From Clostridia bacterium (GTDB lineage Bacteria; Bacillota_A; Clostridia; Christensenellales; Aristaeellaceae), in contig JAFQOY010000173.1 in the NCBI GenBank assembly GCA_017412025.1, positions 1-21,643 on the forward strand: a DNA stretch of 21,643 bases, in the 5' to 3' direction. Both the position numbers and the translations under genes were made by a program. Below, in pieces: positions 1 to 11,082 of this stretch (positions are counted from its first letter, which is position 1; the number at the start of each line of letters is the position of its first letter). A model generated the notes under the pieces. The model worked only from the letters and a program-made list of their open reading frames with translations, was not told the origin of the DNA and did not search any database.

Positions 1-1570
1 GGGAAGGCGTAATCTGCGGAATGGGCGATGGATCACACTGAGAGGAAAAGAGCACGGCCTGCGTCTTTTCGCCTGCGGCGCCATCCACGCTCAGGCCGTA
101 ATCCCGCTGGAAGGCTTCGACGGCTTTGATCGTGCCGCCGTAGTAGCCGCCGGTGATCGTGCCGTTGTAGTAGCCAAGCTCATGAAGGCGCATCTGCAGC
201 ATGTACACGTCCTCGCCGCTGCGACCGCGATAGAGCGTACGGTATTGCGTGGGCCAGTTTTCACGGCTGTATACGGGCGCGGGCGTCGGCGCGGGCAGGC
301 TGCGCTCGCGCAGTGTGTCGGTATTGAGGCTGCGCCGCAGCGTCATCGTGTATTCCGGGTCATATTCGCCCTCGTAGACGGTGATGATCGTACCCTCGCC
401 GCAGTTGTCATAGATCCACTTGGCGTCGCAGACGTACAGCCGGACGCAGCCATGAGAGGCAGGGCTGCCGAGATTCTCAAAGGATTCCACGGACAGCGTG
501 CTTTCGTCTGCGGCGGAGTAAAGCACGGAGTGGAACGCATTGGCGGAATCGATCCGCGTGAGGTACTGTGCGTGGGAATCCCATGTCGGGAAATAGCCCC
601 AGCGGGCGCGCTTTTTCGGCATGATGGTCGTGCCCAGCGGCGTGGGGTTGCGGCTGGTGCCGGTGGAGCAGATCATCTCTCGCACAAGCACGGTGTATGC
701 TCCGTTTTCGTCATAGGTGTATGCACGGGTGATCTGGTTGGCGACGTCGACCATCAGCTTATATCGGGTGGGCACGGGCGTGGGCGAGGGCAGAGGAGCG
801 GCGCTAATCGGCAGCGCGCTGCCGGAGAAGAGCAGTTCCTGCGTCTGCTTCCCGGCGACGCCGTCCGTGTGCAGGCCGTTGTGCGCCTGAAATGCGCGAA
901 CGGCATTCCGGGTGATTTCATAATATCCGCCGGAGACGCGCGCCTCATAAAAGCCCAGCTCCAGCAGACGGCTCTGCAGCGCGGAGACGAGATCGCCGGA
1001 GTCGCCGTATTGAAGCGTCCTTTTGTAGACGAAGGGCGCGGCGGTCGGCACGGGCGTCGGGCTGGGCACGGGCGAGGGAGTCGCAAAGGGATAGCTGCCG
1101 TCGCGGGCGGCTGCGGCTTCCGAAAAGAGGATGACCCACGTCGGCAGGTCGAGCTTGCCGCTCTCGCGCACGCCGTTGTATTGCTGGAAGCGGCGCACGG
1201 CGCTCTGCGTACCCTCCAGATAATCGCCGGAGCATTTCCCGTGGTAATAGCCAAGCGCGGTCAGCCGGTTCTGCGCGGCGAGCACATGCTCGCCGCTGTC
1301 GCCGTACTGCAGCGTGCTTTCCGGCGGCGCGGGCGGGGCCGGCGTCGGGGTGGGCGCGGCGGATGGAGATGGGACGGGCGTGCAGGTCTCTTTGCCCAAT
1401 ACATCTTCCTGCGCGGGCTTCGCTGTCTGATCCGGCGGAAGGAAGGCCACGCCGCCGTCGTCCTCCAGGATAACCTTGCCGTTTTCATCCTCAAAGAGGA
1501 TGATCTCTGCGCAGGAAAGATGCGGCAGAGCAAACATGACGGCCAGAAGAAAGAACAAGAGACGTTTCAT
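1..1570 (-). CDS. L,D-transpeptidase (YkuD) with peptidoglycan-binding repeats, 3' end outside window
   Basis: Cell-wall enzyme expected to form 3-3 cross-links or attach proteins to peptidoglycan. At least 523 residues are visible and the frame is still open at the window edge. The start is the ATG at 1570, with GGAGG about 7 bases upstream. Residues 1-20 form a hydrophobic signal peptide. Two peptidoglycan-binding modules follow (about 86-150 and 185-250; LQYGDSG, LGYYHG and LGFYEA motifs), separated by Pro/Thr/Ser-rich linkers. The YkuD catalytic domain spans about 270-395 and ends in the diagnostic SHGCVRL motif (H373, catalytic C375). A third peptidoglycan-binding module (about 443-505) lies after the catalytic domain, which is an unusual position. 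It has its own promoter (1630-1658) and lies downstream of the htrA terminator. The family call is firm; the cross-linking role is inferred from the family. Confidence 0.9.
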   Translation of the reverse strand, partial: MKRLLFFLLAVMFALPHLSCAEIILFEDENGKVILEDDGGVAFLPPDQTAKPAQEDVLGKETCTPVPSPSAAPTPTPAPPAPPESTLQYGDSGEHVLAAQNRLTALGYYHGKCSGDYLEGTQSAVRRFQQYNGVRESGKLDLPTWVILFSEAAAARDGSYPFATPSPVPSPTPVPTAAPFVYKRTLQYGDSGDLVSALQSRLLELGFYEARVSGGYYEITRNAVRAFQAHNGLHTDGVAGKQTQELLFSGSALPISAAPLPSPTPVPTRYKLMVDVANQITRAYTYDENGAYTVLVREMICSTGTSRNPTPLGTTIMPKKRARWGYFPTWDSHAQYLTRIDSANAFHSVLYSAADESTLSVESFENLGSPASHGCVRLYVCDAKWIYDNCGEGTIITVYEGEYDPEYTMTLRRSLNTDTLRERSLPAPTPAPVYSRENWPTQYRTLYRGRSGEDVYMLQMRLHELGYYNGTITGGYYGGTIKAVEAFQRDYGLSVDGAAGEKTQAVLFSSQCDPSPIPQITPS

Positions 1571-1629
1571 CGGTGAACCTCCGGAAATGAACAGCACATG
1601 CATACATGGAAATGAAGAATACTGCATTC

Positions 1630-1658
1630 ATCATAACACAGAGCGCAGCCCTGCGCAA
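1630..1658 (-). promoter_or_regulatory. Sigma-A-type promoter of the L,D-transpeptidase gene
   Basis: On the minus strand, a -35 TTGCGC (1653-1658) and -10 TATGAT (1630-1635) are separated by exactly 17 bases. They lie about 60 bases upstream of the ATG at 1570 and just downstream of the htrA terminator. The same two hexamers with the same spacing precede the mgtC gene at 4373-4401. Confidence 0.65.
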
Positions 1659-1685
1659 GAAAGCGGAAAAAGAAGGAAAGCGCAC

Positions 1686-1712
1686 AAAAAACCGGCCTGA
1701 TGATCAGGCCGG
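1686..1712 (-). terminator. Rho-independent terminator of htrA
   Basis: A perfect 9-base-pair stem (CCGGCCTGA with TCAGGCCGG, 1692-1712) with a 3-base loop. On the minus strand it is followed by a run of six T (1686-1691). It begins 12 bases after the htrA stop codon. Confidence 0.9.
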
Positions 1713-1724
1713 CAAGAGAGAAGC

Positions 1725-2933
<1,209 letters not shown>

Positions 2934-2998
2934 GTAATTCATTCTCCTTTCGGGGGTGTATATTCTATAATGAAGCCTCACCATCGGGTGATGACTGT

Positions 2999-3027
2999 AT
3001 TATATGCAGAATGTGTGGTAAGATCAT
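2999..3027 (-). promoter_or_regulatory. Probable htrA promoter
   Basis: On the minus strand there is a perfect -10 TATAAT (2999-3004). A weak -35 (ATGATC, 3022-3027) is 17 bases upstream. An inverted repeat TCACC-CGAT-GGTGA lies between this -10 and the ribosome binding site, at about 2981-2994, and could be an operator. The -10 is convincing, the -35 is not. Confidence 0.45.
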
Positions 3028-3091
3028 GATAAAATTAAGGAAAAAACGGAAAAGAAATGTGTCCGGATTGTGAAGATAAGAGGCTGTCTGT

Positions 3092-4282
3092 TCAGCGCAG
3101 CGCAGAAAAGCCGAGGGCGAGCAGATCAAAGCCTGCGCGCATGAGCGGCGGCTGGCGCACAAGGCGCACGCCGCTGGTCATCACGCCGACGCCTGCGCCC
3201 GACGCGGGATCGGCAAAGAGCTCCGCGCACATGCCGTAGGCGACGCCCTGATGGCCGACGGGAGAAAAGCCGTCGAACACGCCCGGCAGGAACGCCGTAT
3301 TCAGCCCGCGCCCGGCTGAGAGAATGCCGGGCATGCCGTCCTGCGGCGCGCGCATCTGATGAAGAGAGGAACTGCTGATGACGCCCATGCCGTCGCGGGA
3401 GGCGAGCAGGCGGATGAGCTGCGCCATGCCGGCGCTGTCTGTGATCATGCGCCCGGCGGCGATCAGATAATCGCGCTCGGGGTCGAAGGGCTCCGGCGGT
3501 CTGGCGGAAAGGCCGGCTGCGTCATAGCGCAGGCGGGGCGGAAGAATGCCGCGTACGCTGTACCCGTCCGCCAGATCGCCTGCCGGGGCGATGCGCCGCG
3601 GATCGTAGCTGGCACGGATCCCCAGAGGATGAAACACGCGGCTTTGAAGAATATCGTCAAAGGGCATGCCGGCGGCGCGCTCGAGCACGACGCCCATCGC
3701 GCCTGCGCCCAGATTGGCGTAATGAAACGCTGTACCCGGCGCATAGGATGTGAAACTGTCGGGATCATGAAGCAGCTCGCGCAGGGTGCAGCCGCTCTGC
3801 ATACCGCGCGTGCCGTAAGGCCCGCCGTCTGTGATGGCGGCGGTATGGGTGAGCAGCATGCGCGCCGTGATGGGCGTATGAGGCGCATGCGGACTGCGCA
3901 CGCCGTAGCCCAGATATGCGCCGATATCGGCGTCCAGATCAAGCAAGCCGTCTTCCGCGAGGGAAAGCGCGGCGAAGCTCATCACGAGCTTGGAGACGGA
4001 GGCGATGCGAAAGCAGGTCTGCGGCGTGACGGGCGTCTGCGGCTTCAGGCGGGCCATGCCAAAGCACAGCACATCCGCAGGGCCGGAAGGGGGACAGAGA
4101 ATCAGGGAAGCGCCGACGGCCCGATGGCGGGCGAGAATGCGCTGTGCGCACAGGCGCACGGCGTCAAGGCTGTCCTGTGTAAGCCGGCCGTCCGCGCCGC
4201 GGTGAAGCGCAGGCAGGGAGCGTGAAACGTTTTTTGCCCGTCTGCGCAGGGCTTTCAGTTCGGATTGGGAAGGATTCTTCAT
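3092..4282 (-). CDS. Serine hydrolase of the beta-lactamase class C / penicillin-binding-protein-like family
   Basis: 396 residues. The start at 4282 is supported by AAGGGAG 7 bases upstream. The beta-lactamase fold is shown by the SxxK motif with the nucleophile (S95-V-S-K98), the YxN motif (Y188-A-N190) and an HQG third motif (H344-G346) in the place of KTG. Typical family stretches include LLTHTA (143-148) and PLGI (219-222). No signal peptide or membrane segment is seen: the first 55 residues are basic and polar, so the protein is probably cytoplasmic and an esterase or peptidase rather than a true beta-lactamase. Members hydrolyse varied esters and amides, and the substrate cannot be told from sequence. 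It is transcribed alone from a near-consensus promoter (4312-4340). No clear terminator is seen before htrA, so read-through into htrA is possible. Confidence 0.85.
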   Translation of the reverse strand: MKNPSQSELKALRRRAKNVSRSLPALHRGADGRLTQDSLDAVRLCAQRILARHRAVGASLILCPPSGPADVLCFGMARLKPQTPVTPQTCFRIASVSKLVMSFAALSLAEDGLLDLDADIGAYLGYGVRSPHAPHTPITARMLLTHTAAITDGGPYGTRGMQSGCTLRELLHDPDSFTSYAPGTAFHYANLGAGAMGVVLERAAGMPFDDILQSRVFHPLGIRASYDPRRIAPAGDLADGYSVRGILPPRLRYDAAGLSARPPEPFDPERDYLIAAGRMITDSAGMAQLIRLLASRDGMGVISSSSLHQMRAPQDGMPGILSAGRGLNTAFLPGVFDGFSPVGHQGVAYGMCAELFADPASGAGVGVMTSGVRLVRQPPLMRAGFDLLALGFSALR

Positions 4283-4311
4283 GGCCGTCTCCCTTCTGAT
4301 CAGTCAGTCCT

Positions 4312-4340
4312 ATTGTACAGCCGCTGACGCTTGTTGTCAA
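4312..4340 (-). promoter_or_regulatory. Near-consensus promoter of the serine hydrolase gene
   Basis: On the minus strand there is a perfect -35 TTGACA (4335-4340), a 17-base spacer and -10 TACAAT (4312-4317), about 30 bases upstream of the start codon. Confidence 0.8.
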
Positions 4341-4372
4341 CGCGCCCGAAATTGTGTTTTGTTATATTTAAC

Positions 4373-4401
4373 TTGCGCAAAAAAGCACTTTGTGATATGA
4401 T
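4373..4401 (+). promoter_or_regulatory. Promoter of the mgtC-like gene
   Basis: -35 TTGCGC (4373-4378), a 17-base spacer and -10 TATGAT (4396-4401) with a TGA extension just upstream of the -10. The predicted leader is about 50 bases. It lies back to back with the serine hydrolase promoter and matches the hexamers found at 1630-1658. Confidence 0.65.
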
Positions 4402-4459
4402 GTTTTTACATAAAAAAGGGCGGCCTCGACGGCACCCGGACTGTGTTGGAGGCGAGTGT

Positions 4460-5170
4460 ATGATGCAGCTGCTGCATGAATTCGGACAGCCGCTTGACCT
4501 GACTACGCTGGTGCTGCGCATCGTGGTGGCCGTGCTGATCGGCGCGGTGATCGGCATTGACCGCGAGATCAAGAACAGGCCGGCAGGTATGCGCACGCAC
4601 GTGCTGGTGTGCGTGGGTGCGGCGCTTGTTTCGCTGATTGAGCAGGGCTATGTGGCGGACGTTGTGGCGCTGGGGCTTGGCAGCACGGTCAACGCCTCCA
4701 TGGGCCGCATCACCTCGACGGTTGTATCCGGCGTGGGCTTTCTGGGCGCGGGCACGATCTTTGTGGCAGAGCACAAGATTTCAGGCCTGACGACGGCGGC
4801 TTCTCTCTGGTGCACGGCGTGTATCGGCCTTGCGGTGGGCGCGGGCTATATCCTCATGGCGGTGCTTTCGGGCGCGATCGTCTTGATTATTCTCAAGCTG
4901 ATGCAGCGCATCGTGCACGTGCATACGCTCAAAAAGCTGGAGGTGCAGTTCATCCACCGCCAGGAGACGCTGACATTCCTTGGAGAATATTTTTCCGGTA
5001 TGGGCGTCAAGGTCCTTGACGTCGACTTCCACGCGGAGACGAGAAAGGACGTCAACATCTATACCAATCTGTACACGCTGACGATCCCCACGCATACGAA
5101 CTATGTGGAAATCATTGCGACGCTGTCCGAGCATCCGAACATCCGCACCGTCCGCACGAGAAACGTGTAA
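4460..5170 (+). CDS. MgtC/SapB family membrane protein
   Basis: 236 residues. The start is the first of two tandem ATGs (4460), with GGAGG 7 bases upstream; the frame is open further upstream without a usable ribosome binding site. The N-terminal half has four to five membrane segments (about 15-34, 46-63, 88-103, 113-130, 132-149) and the family signature: GIDRE (32-36), RPAGMRTH (40-47), VGFLGAG (92-98) and GLTTAASLW (109-117). The C-terminal 80 residues form a soluble, ACT-like regulatory domain. MgtC proteins are linked to magnesium limitation, acid stress and control of the F-ATPase in other bacteria; many Firmicute homologues have no assigned role, and nothing here fixes one. Its last 59 bases overlap the 3' end of the convergent MATE gene. 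Confidence 0.9.
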   Translation: MMQLLHEFGQPLDLTTLVLRIVVAVLIGAVIGIDREIKNRPAGMRTHVLVCVGAALVSLIEQGYVADVVALGLGSTVNASMGRITSTVVSGVGFLGAGTIFVAEHKISGLTTAASLWCTACIGLAVGAGYILMAVLSGAIVLIILKLMQRIVHVHTLKKLEVQFIHRQETLTFLGEYFSGMGVKVLDVDFHAETRKDVNIYTNLYTLTIPTHTNYVEIIATLSEHPNIRTVRTRNV

Positions 5171-6497
5171 CGCGGGACGCATCCCCGAGGCAGCGGCGCG
5201 AAAGCAGATAACAGAGGAACAGCGAAAGCAGGTCGCTCAGGCTCTGGGCGATCAGGAGGCCGGTTTCGCCGAGGAACCGGGGGAGAAGCAGCAGCAGAGG
5301 GATGAAAACGAAGCCCTGGCGGCTGGTAGCAATGACGCTTGCGCGCAGGGTGAACCCTGCGGACTGCGTGAGCATATTCATCATGATGACGGCGCCCTGC
5401 GCGAAGAAGACAATGCTCTGAACGCGCAGGGCTTTTTGCGTGAAGGCGGCGACGTCTGGCGCGGAGGAGAACAGGCTCAGAAGCGGGGCGGCGAAGCAGA
5501 ACACGGCGGCGCCGAGCGCAAGCAGGGAAAAGCATACGCAGGCCATGCTGAAGCGATAGGCGCGCCGGATACGCGCGTAATCGCCTGCCCCGTATGCAAA
5601 GCCGCAGACGGGCTGGAACCCCTGGCCAAAGCCGATGACGGCAGAGGAAACGAGCGAGACGGCGCGGACGGTCAGCCCCATGCCTGCGAGCGCCGCCTCG
5701 CCGAAGGCGGCGCTGACGCGGCTGAGCAGCGCTGCGGATACGCTCATCAGCCCCTGACGCAGCAGCGTGGGCAGACCGGAGCGCATGATGTCGGCAAGAA
5801 CGCTGCGCGTCGGTGCAAAGAGGCCGGGACGGGGGCGGAACCGCCTGTCATGCCGATATAATAAATAGAAGAGAAGGACCAGCGTGACGCCTTCGCGAGC
5901 CAGCATGGCGGCCCCGCTGCCGGAAATGCCGAAGTCCAGGCGTGCGATGAGCAGCGCCTGCAGCGCGGCGCCGACAGCGGCGCCGACGCCGAAGGCGATC
6001 ATGTTGGCCTTTGTTCTGCCAAGCGCGCGCAGAATGCTGCTCAGCGTCAGATTCATGCACAGCAGAGGAGCGGCGCAAAAGACAAAGCGCATGTACAGCG
6101 CCGAGGGCGCGGCCAGATCATCCGCCGCGCCGAGCATGCGGGCAAGCGCCGGAGAAAAAGCAAAACCCGCGGCGCCCAGCGCGAGGGAGAAAAAAAGCGC
6201 GAGAAAAAAAGCAGTGGAAGAGATGAGAAGCGCTTCCCGGGTTCTGCCGCCGCCGAGGCTTCGGCTGACAAAGCTGCCTGCGCCTGTGCCCAGCGTGAAA
6301 CCGACGGTCTGAATCAGCGTCAGGGCCGGAAAACCGACGGATACGGCTGCGGAGGCCTGCGTGCCGCTGCGGCTGAGCAAAAGCGCGTCCAGCAGAACGC
6401 AGACGGAGGCGGAGACGTTGGCAAGCATGCTGGGAAGCGCGATGCGCACGATCAGACGGCGCTCATCCTCCTTGAGCATGGAAATACCTGACTGCAT
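5112..6497 (-). CDS. MATE family multidrug/cation antiporter
   Basis: 461 residues with about twelve hydrophobic segments in two homologous halves. It is typical of MATE exporters, which expel drugs or metabolites using a sodium or proton gradient. Supporting stretches are LPSMLANVSASVCVLLDALL near the N-terminus, TLGTGAGSFVSRSLGGG after helix 2, and the second-half counterpart around IGFGQGFQPVCGFAYGAG. The start at 6497 gives 7 bases from AAAGGA; the ATG at 6503 is too close to it. The last 20 residues (Cys/Arg/Ser-rich) lie inside the convergent mgtC gene and look like a non-conserved extension, with no terminator between the two genes. A GC-rich hairpin lies in its leader (6570-6598). The transported compound is unknown. 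Confidence 0.9.
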   Translation of the reverse strand: MQSGISMLKEDERRLIVRIALPSMLANVSASVCVLLDALLLSRSGTQASAAVSVGFPALTLIQTVGFTLGTGAGSFVSRSLGGGRTREALLISSTAFFLALFFSLALGAAGFAFSPALARMLGAADDLAAPSALYMRFVFCAAPLLCMNLTLSSILRALGRTKANMIAFGVGAAVGAALQALLIARLDFGISGSGAAMLAREGVTLVLLFYLLYRHDRRFRPRPGLFAPTRSVLADIMRSGLPTLLRQGLMSVSAALLSRVSAAFGEAALAGMGLTVRAVSLVSSAVIGFGQGFQPVCGFAYGAGDYARIRRAYRFSMACVCFSLLALGAAVFCFAAPLLSLFSSAPDVAAFTQKALRVQSIVFFAQGAVIMMNMLTQSAGFTLRASVIATSRQGFVFIPLLLLLPRFLGETGLLIAQSLSDLLSLFLCYLLSRRCLGDASRVTRFSCGRCGCSDARTASQ

Positions 6498-6569
6498 ATG
6501 CATGTCCTTTCGATCGGGGAGTCAATACGGCGGCTGGATGACGCCGGCATAGGGACAGGGTGCCCGTTT

Positions 6570-6598
6570 CCGCTGCCGGCTATCCGTGCCGGCGGCGG
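6570..6598. other. GC-rich hairpin in the MATE gene leader
   Basis: An 11-base-pair stem with one G-T pair closes a 7-base loop (arms 6570-6580 and 6588-6598; the minus-strand loop reads ACGGATA). It lies about 75 bases upstream of the MATE start codon. No T-run follows on either strand, so it is not a standard terminator. It could be a leader RNA structure. Confidence 0.4.
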
Positions 6599-6875
6599 AC
6601 GGCAGAGGGCGGAATGAAGCGAAAAAATAAGTACAAAAGGACGAAAAAGCATCTGATTTGCAGGTGCTTTTTAATAAAATTATGTTTTTATATTCTATAA
6701 AATGCGGGTTCGGGAAAAGCGAAAGCGCTGAAAAACGGAGAAAAACAGGCGTTTGCCGCGGCAGTAATTTGAAAGTCGAAAATGAAAAAAATGCGATTTT
6801 CAACAGGGGATATTCTGATTATGGGAGTATTCCGGCGTGGATGGATGCGTTTTTGACTTTATTTTTTAGAAAGTT

Positions 6876-6885
6876 GCAAATTTGC
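6876..6885. promoter_or_regulatory. Perfect palindrome upstream of the opp promoter
   Basis: GCAAATTTGC is a perfect 10-base palindrome, 12 bases upstream of the opp -35 element. That is a position typical for an activator or operator. No specific regulator is assigned. Confidence 0.3.
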
Positions 6886-6897
6886 GTGTGAAACGGC

Positions 6898-6926
6898 TTG
6901 ATTTTTTGATGCGCTTGCATTAAAAT
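6898..6926 (+). promoter_or_regulatory. Promoter of the opp operon
   Basis: -35 TTGATT (6898-6903), a 17-base spacer and -10 TAAAAT (6921-6926). The predicted leader is about 90 bases before the oppB start. ATGC-GCTT-GCAT, a small inverted repeat, lies in the spacer. Confidence 0.65.
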
Positions 6927-7025
6927 AGAACCTATCAATTTCGTGATGCTGTATGAAGTGATTTGTGTGCGCGGAATGGACTGCGGATACGGCTTCTTCT
7001 TGCGCGGGGTCACGCGGAGGTTTGT

Positions 7026-7952
7026 ATGGATTCCAAGTTCTTTATGTATGTTGTCAAGCGGCTGCTGCTGGCGGTGATGACGATCTTCCTGGTCGTTGCG
7101 ATCACTTTCTTTGTCATGCATGCCATTCCGGCCAGCCCGTTCAGCTCTGAAAAGGCGAAGTCTGATGCGACGATCGCTGCGCTGGAGGCTAAGTATGGCT
7201 TTGACAAGCCGGTTCCGGTTCAGTTTGTCAATTACCTGAAGAACATTCTTCACGGAGACTTCGGCCTGTCCACCAAGTGGATCGGCTCCACGGTTTCCGA
7301 GCTCATCGGCGGCGCGCTGCCGTATTCGATGCGGCTTGGTTTGTGCGCCGCATCAATTGCCATCATATGCGGCGTGTTCCTCGGCGCCATCGCTGCGCTC
7401 AACCGCGGCAGGATGCTTGACAAGCTGATACAGGTGGCGACGACAGCGCTGGTCTCCATGCCGAACTTCGTCATCGCGACGCTGCTTTTGATCATCTTCG
7501 CCCTCAAGCTCAAGGTGCTGCCGACCATGGCAAACCAGCCGGGCGGTATGATTCTGCCGACGATCTCCCTTTCCCTCTATCCGATGGCGTACATCACGCG
7601 CCTTGAGCGCTCGAGCATGCTCGATGTGCTGGGCCAGGATTATATCCGCACTGCGCGCGCCAAGGGCCTCAAGAATGGCAAGGTGATCTTCAAGCATGCG
7701 CTCAAAAACGCGCTGGGCCCGGTTGTCACCTATGCCGGTCCGATGCTTGCCTACATTCTCACCGGCTCCATGGTCGTTGAAAACATCTTCTCTGTTCCGG
7801 GTCTGGGCCGTCTGTTCGTCAACAGCATGCTGCGTACGGACTATATGATGATCATGGGCGTCACCATCGTGCTGGCCACGATGATCGTGCTGATGAACTT
7901 CCTGGCCGACGTTGTCTACAAGCTGCTTGACCCGCGTATTGATCTGTCCTGA
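7026..7952 (+). CDS. oppB: Opp/Dpp-type ABC importer, permease subunit 1 (OppB/DppB)
   Basis: 308 residues. The start at 7026 has CGGAGG 5 bases upstream; the frame extends 21 codons further up without a ribosome binding site. Six membrane helices are visible: about 10-31, 100-124, 138-162, 175-190, 232-252 and 274-298. The first periplasmic loop is the usual one for OppB. The conserved cytoplasmic EAA-type loop that docks on the ATPase is at 208-227 (RTARAKGL...FKHALKNAL), followed by VENIFSVPGLGRL. First gene of a five-gene operon, 11 bases before oppC. Family membership is certain. The solute (peptide, dipeptide, nickel or glycoside) cannot be decided, so the gene symbol is by class. Confidence 0.93.
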   Translation: MDSKFFMYVVKRLLLAVMTIFLVVAITFFVMHAIPASPFSSEKAKSDATIAALEAKYGFDKPVPVQFVNYLKNILHGDFGLSTKWIGSTVSELIGGALPYSMRLGLCAASIAIICGVFLGAIAALNRGRMLDKLIQVATTALVSMPNFVIATLLLIIFALKLKVLPTMANQPGGMILPTISLSLYPMAYITRLERSSMLDVLGQDYIRTARAKGLKNGKVIFKHALKNALGPVVTYAGPMLAYILTGSMVVENIFSVPGLGRLFVNSMLRTDYMMIMGVTIVLATMIVLMNFLADVVYKLLDPRIDLS

Positions 7953-7963
7953 GGTGAACTGGT

Positions 7964-9010
7964 ATGGAAAACGAAAAGAAAACCAAGAAGAATCCGCTCA
8001 GCTTCCAGATTGACCCGAATCTGTTTGAAAAGGCGAGCGATGAGGAAAAGGCGCAGATTGTCACGCAGCGCGAGTCCGTCTCTTTCATGAAGGACGCCAT
8101 GCGCCGCCTTGTGAAGAACAAGATGGCGATGATCTGTCTGTTCATCCTGATTGCCATCACGCTGATTGCGATCTTTGTCCCGATGTTCTATCCCTACAAT
8201 TATACCCAGCAGGACGTTACGGCGAAGTACCTGCAGCCGTTTGAGTACTCCCGCAAGGAGCAGGCGAAGATCAAGCAGGGCATCGACGTGTTCCCGCATA
8301 TCATGGGTACCGATAACCTGGGCCGCGATTACGCCATCCGCGTCATCTACGGCACCCGCATCTCCCTGATGGTTGGCTTTATCTCCGCGCTGATTGTCGT
8401 TTGCATCGGCATTCTCTACGGTTCGATATCCGGCTACTTCGGCGGGCGGGTTGATATCATCATGATGCGCATTGTCGATATCATCTATTCCCTGCCCGAC
8501 GTGCTGATCGTTATTCTTCTGTCCGTTGCGATCAAGGATGTGATCAGCACCTCGAAAAACGAGCTGGTCATCAAGCTCGGCGCGGGCATGATCTCAATCT
8601 TTATCGTCTTTGGTCTGCTGTACTGGGTCGGCATGGCCCGTCAGGTGCGCGGCCAGATCCTCTCCATCAAGGAGCAGGAGTATGTCATGGCTTCCCGCGC
8701 GATGGGCGCCAAGCCTGCGCACATCATCATGAAGCACATGATCCCCAACTGCGTGTCCGTCATCATCATCACGGCGGCGATGCAGATCCCCAGCGCGATC
8801 TTCACCGAGTCGTTCCTGTCCTTCGTGGGCATGGGCGTGTCGATGCCGATGCCGTCCCTCGGCTCTCTGGCGTCCGACGCGCGCAGCGGCCTGGTTTCCT
8901 ATCCGTACATGCTCGTTTTCCCGGCGGCGACGATCTTCCTGATCGTTCTCTCGTTCAACCTGCTGGGCAACGGCCTGCGCGACGCTTTCGACCCGAAGCT
9001 GCGCTCTTAA
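7964..9010 (+). CDS. oppC: Opp/Dpp-type ABC importer, permease subunit 2 (OppC/DppC)
   Basis: 348 residues. It starts at 7964 after GAGGTG. The charged N-terminal tail (1-50) is typical of OppC and precedes the first helix (about 54-74). The conserved HIMGTDNLGRD motif is at 112-122. Further helices lie at about 133-157, 173-190, 207-223, 263-281 and 312-336. The EAA loop is at about 238-260 (YVMASRAMGAKPAHIIMKH). It is longer than E. coli OppC by about 45 residues, mainly in the tail and in an insert (about 190-206) between helices. It pairs with OppB to form the membrane channel. Confidence 0.93.
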   Translation: MENEKKTKKNPLSFQIDPNLFEKASDEEKAQIVTQRESVSFMKDAMRRLVKNKMAMICLFILIAITLIAIFVPMFYPYNYTQQDVTAKYLQPFEYSRKEQAKIKQGIDVFPHIMGTDNLGRDYAIRVIYGTRISLMVGFISALIVVCIGILYGSISGYFGGRVDIIMMRIVDIIYSLPDVLIVILLSVAIKDVISTSKNELVIKLGAGMISIFIVFGLLYWVGMARQVRGQILSIKEQEYVMASRAMGAKPAHIIMKHMIPNCVSVIIITAAMQIPSAIFTESFLSFVGMGVSMPMPSLGSLASDARSGLVSYPYMLVFPAATIFLIVLSFNLLGNGLRDAFDPKLRS

Positions 9011-9031
9011 TATAGAAGGAGGAAAGCAAAC

Positions 9032-11061
<2,030 letters not shown>

Positions 11062-11082
11062 CGCCTCCCATTGGATGTGCTT

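Larger units (their letters stand above)
6504..7025. other. Long intergenic region between the MATE gene and the opp operon
   Basis: About 520 bases with no convincing gene. The part next to the MATE gene is GC-rich and holds the hairpin at 6570-6598. The middle (6610-6890) is clearly AT-richer than the rest of the window and has no recognisable element apart from the palindrome GCAAATTTGC at 6876-6885. The last 130 bases carry the opp promoter and leader. I could not place a promoter for the MATE gene with confidence; CATAAT- and TATAGA-like hexamers occur on the minus strand around 6670-6705. Confidence 0.6.

Noticed and set aside
182..1576. A 464-codon open frame on the plus strand
   Set aside because: It lies antisense to the L,D-transpeptidase gene, whose SHGCVRL motif and repeated binding modules are unmistakable. 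The plus-strand product is low-complexity Arg/Gly/Ala with no domain.
6504..6660. Guanidine-II (mini-ykkC) riboswitch upstream of the MATE gene
   Set aside because: One hairpin loop begins ACGG, but that class needs two hairpins with exact ACGR tetraloops. The loop here has seven bases and no second hairpin of this kind is seen.
6658..6891. A possible 77-residue gene in the long intergenic region
   Set aside because: No convincing ribosome binding site or family resemblance, and the AT-rich composition fits a regulatory region.
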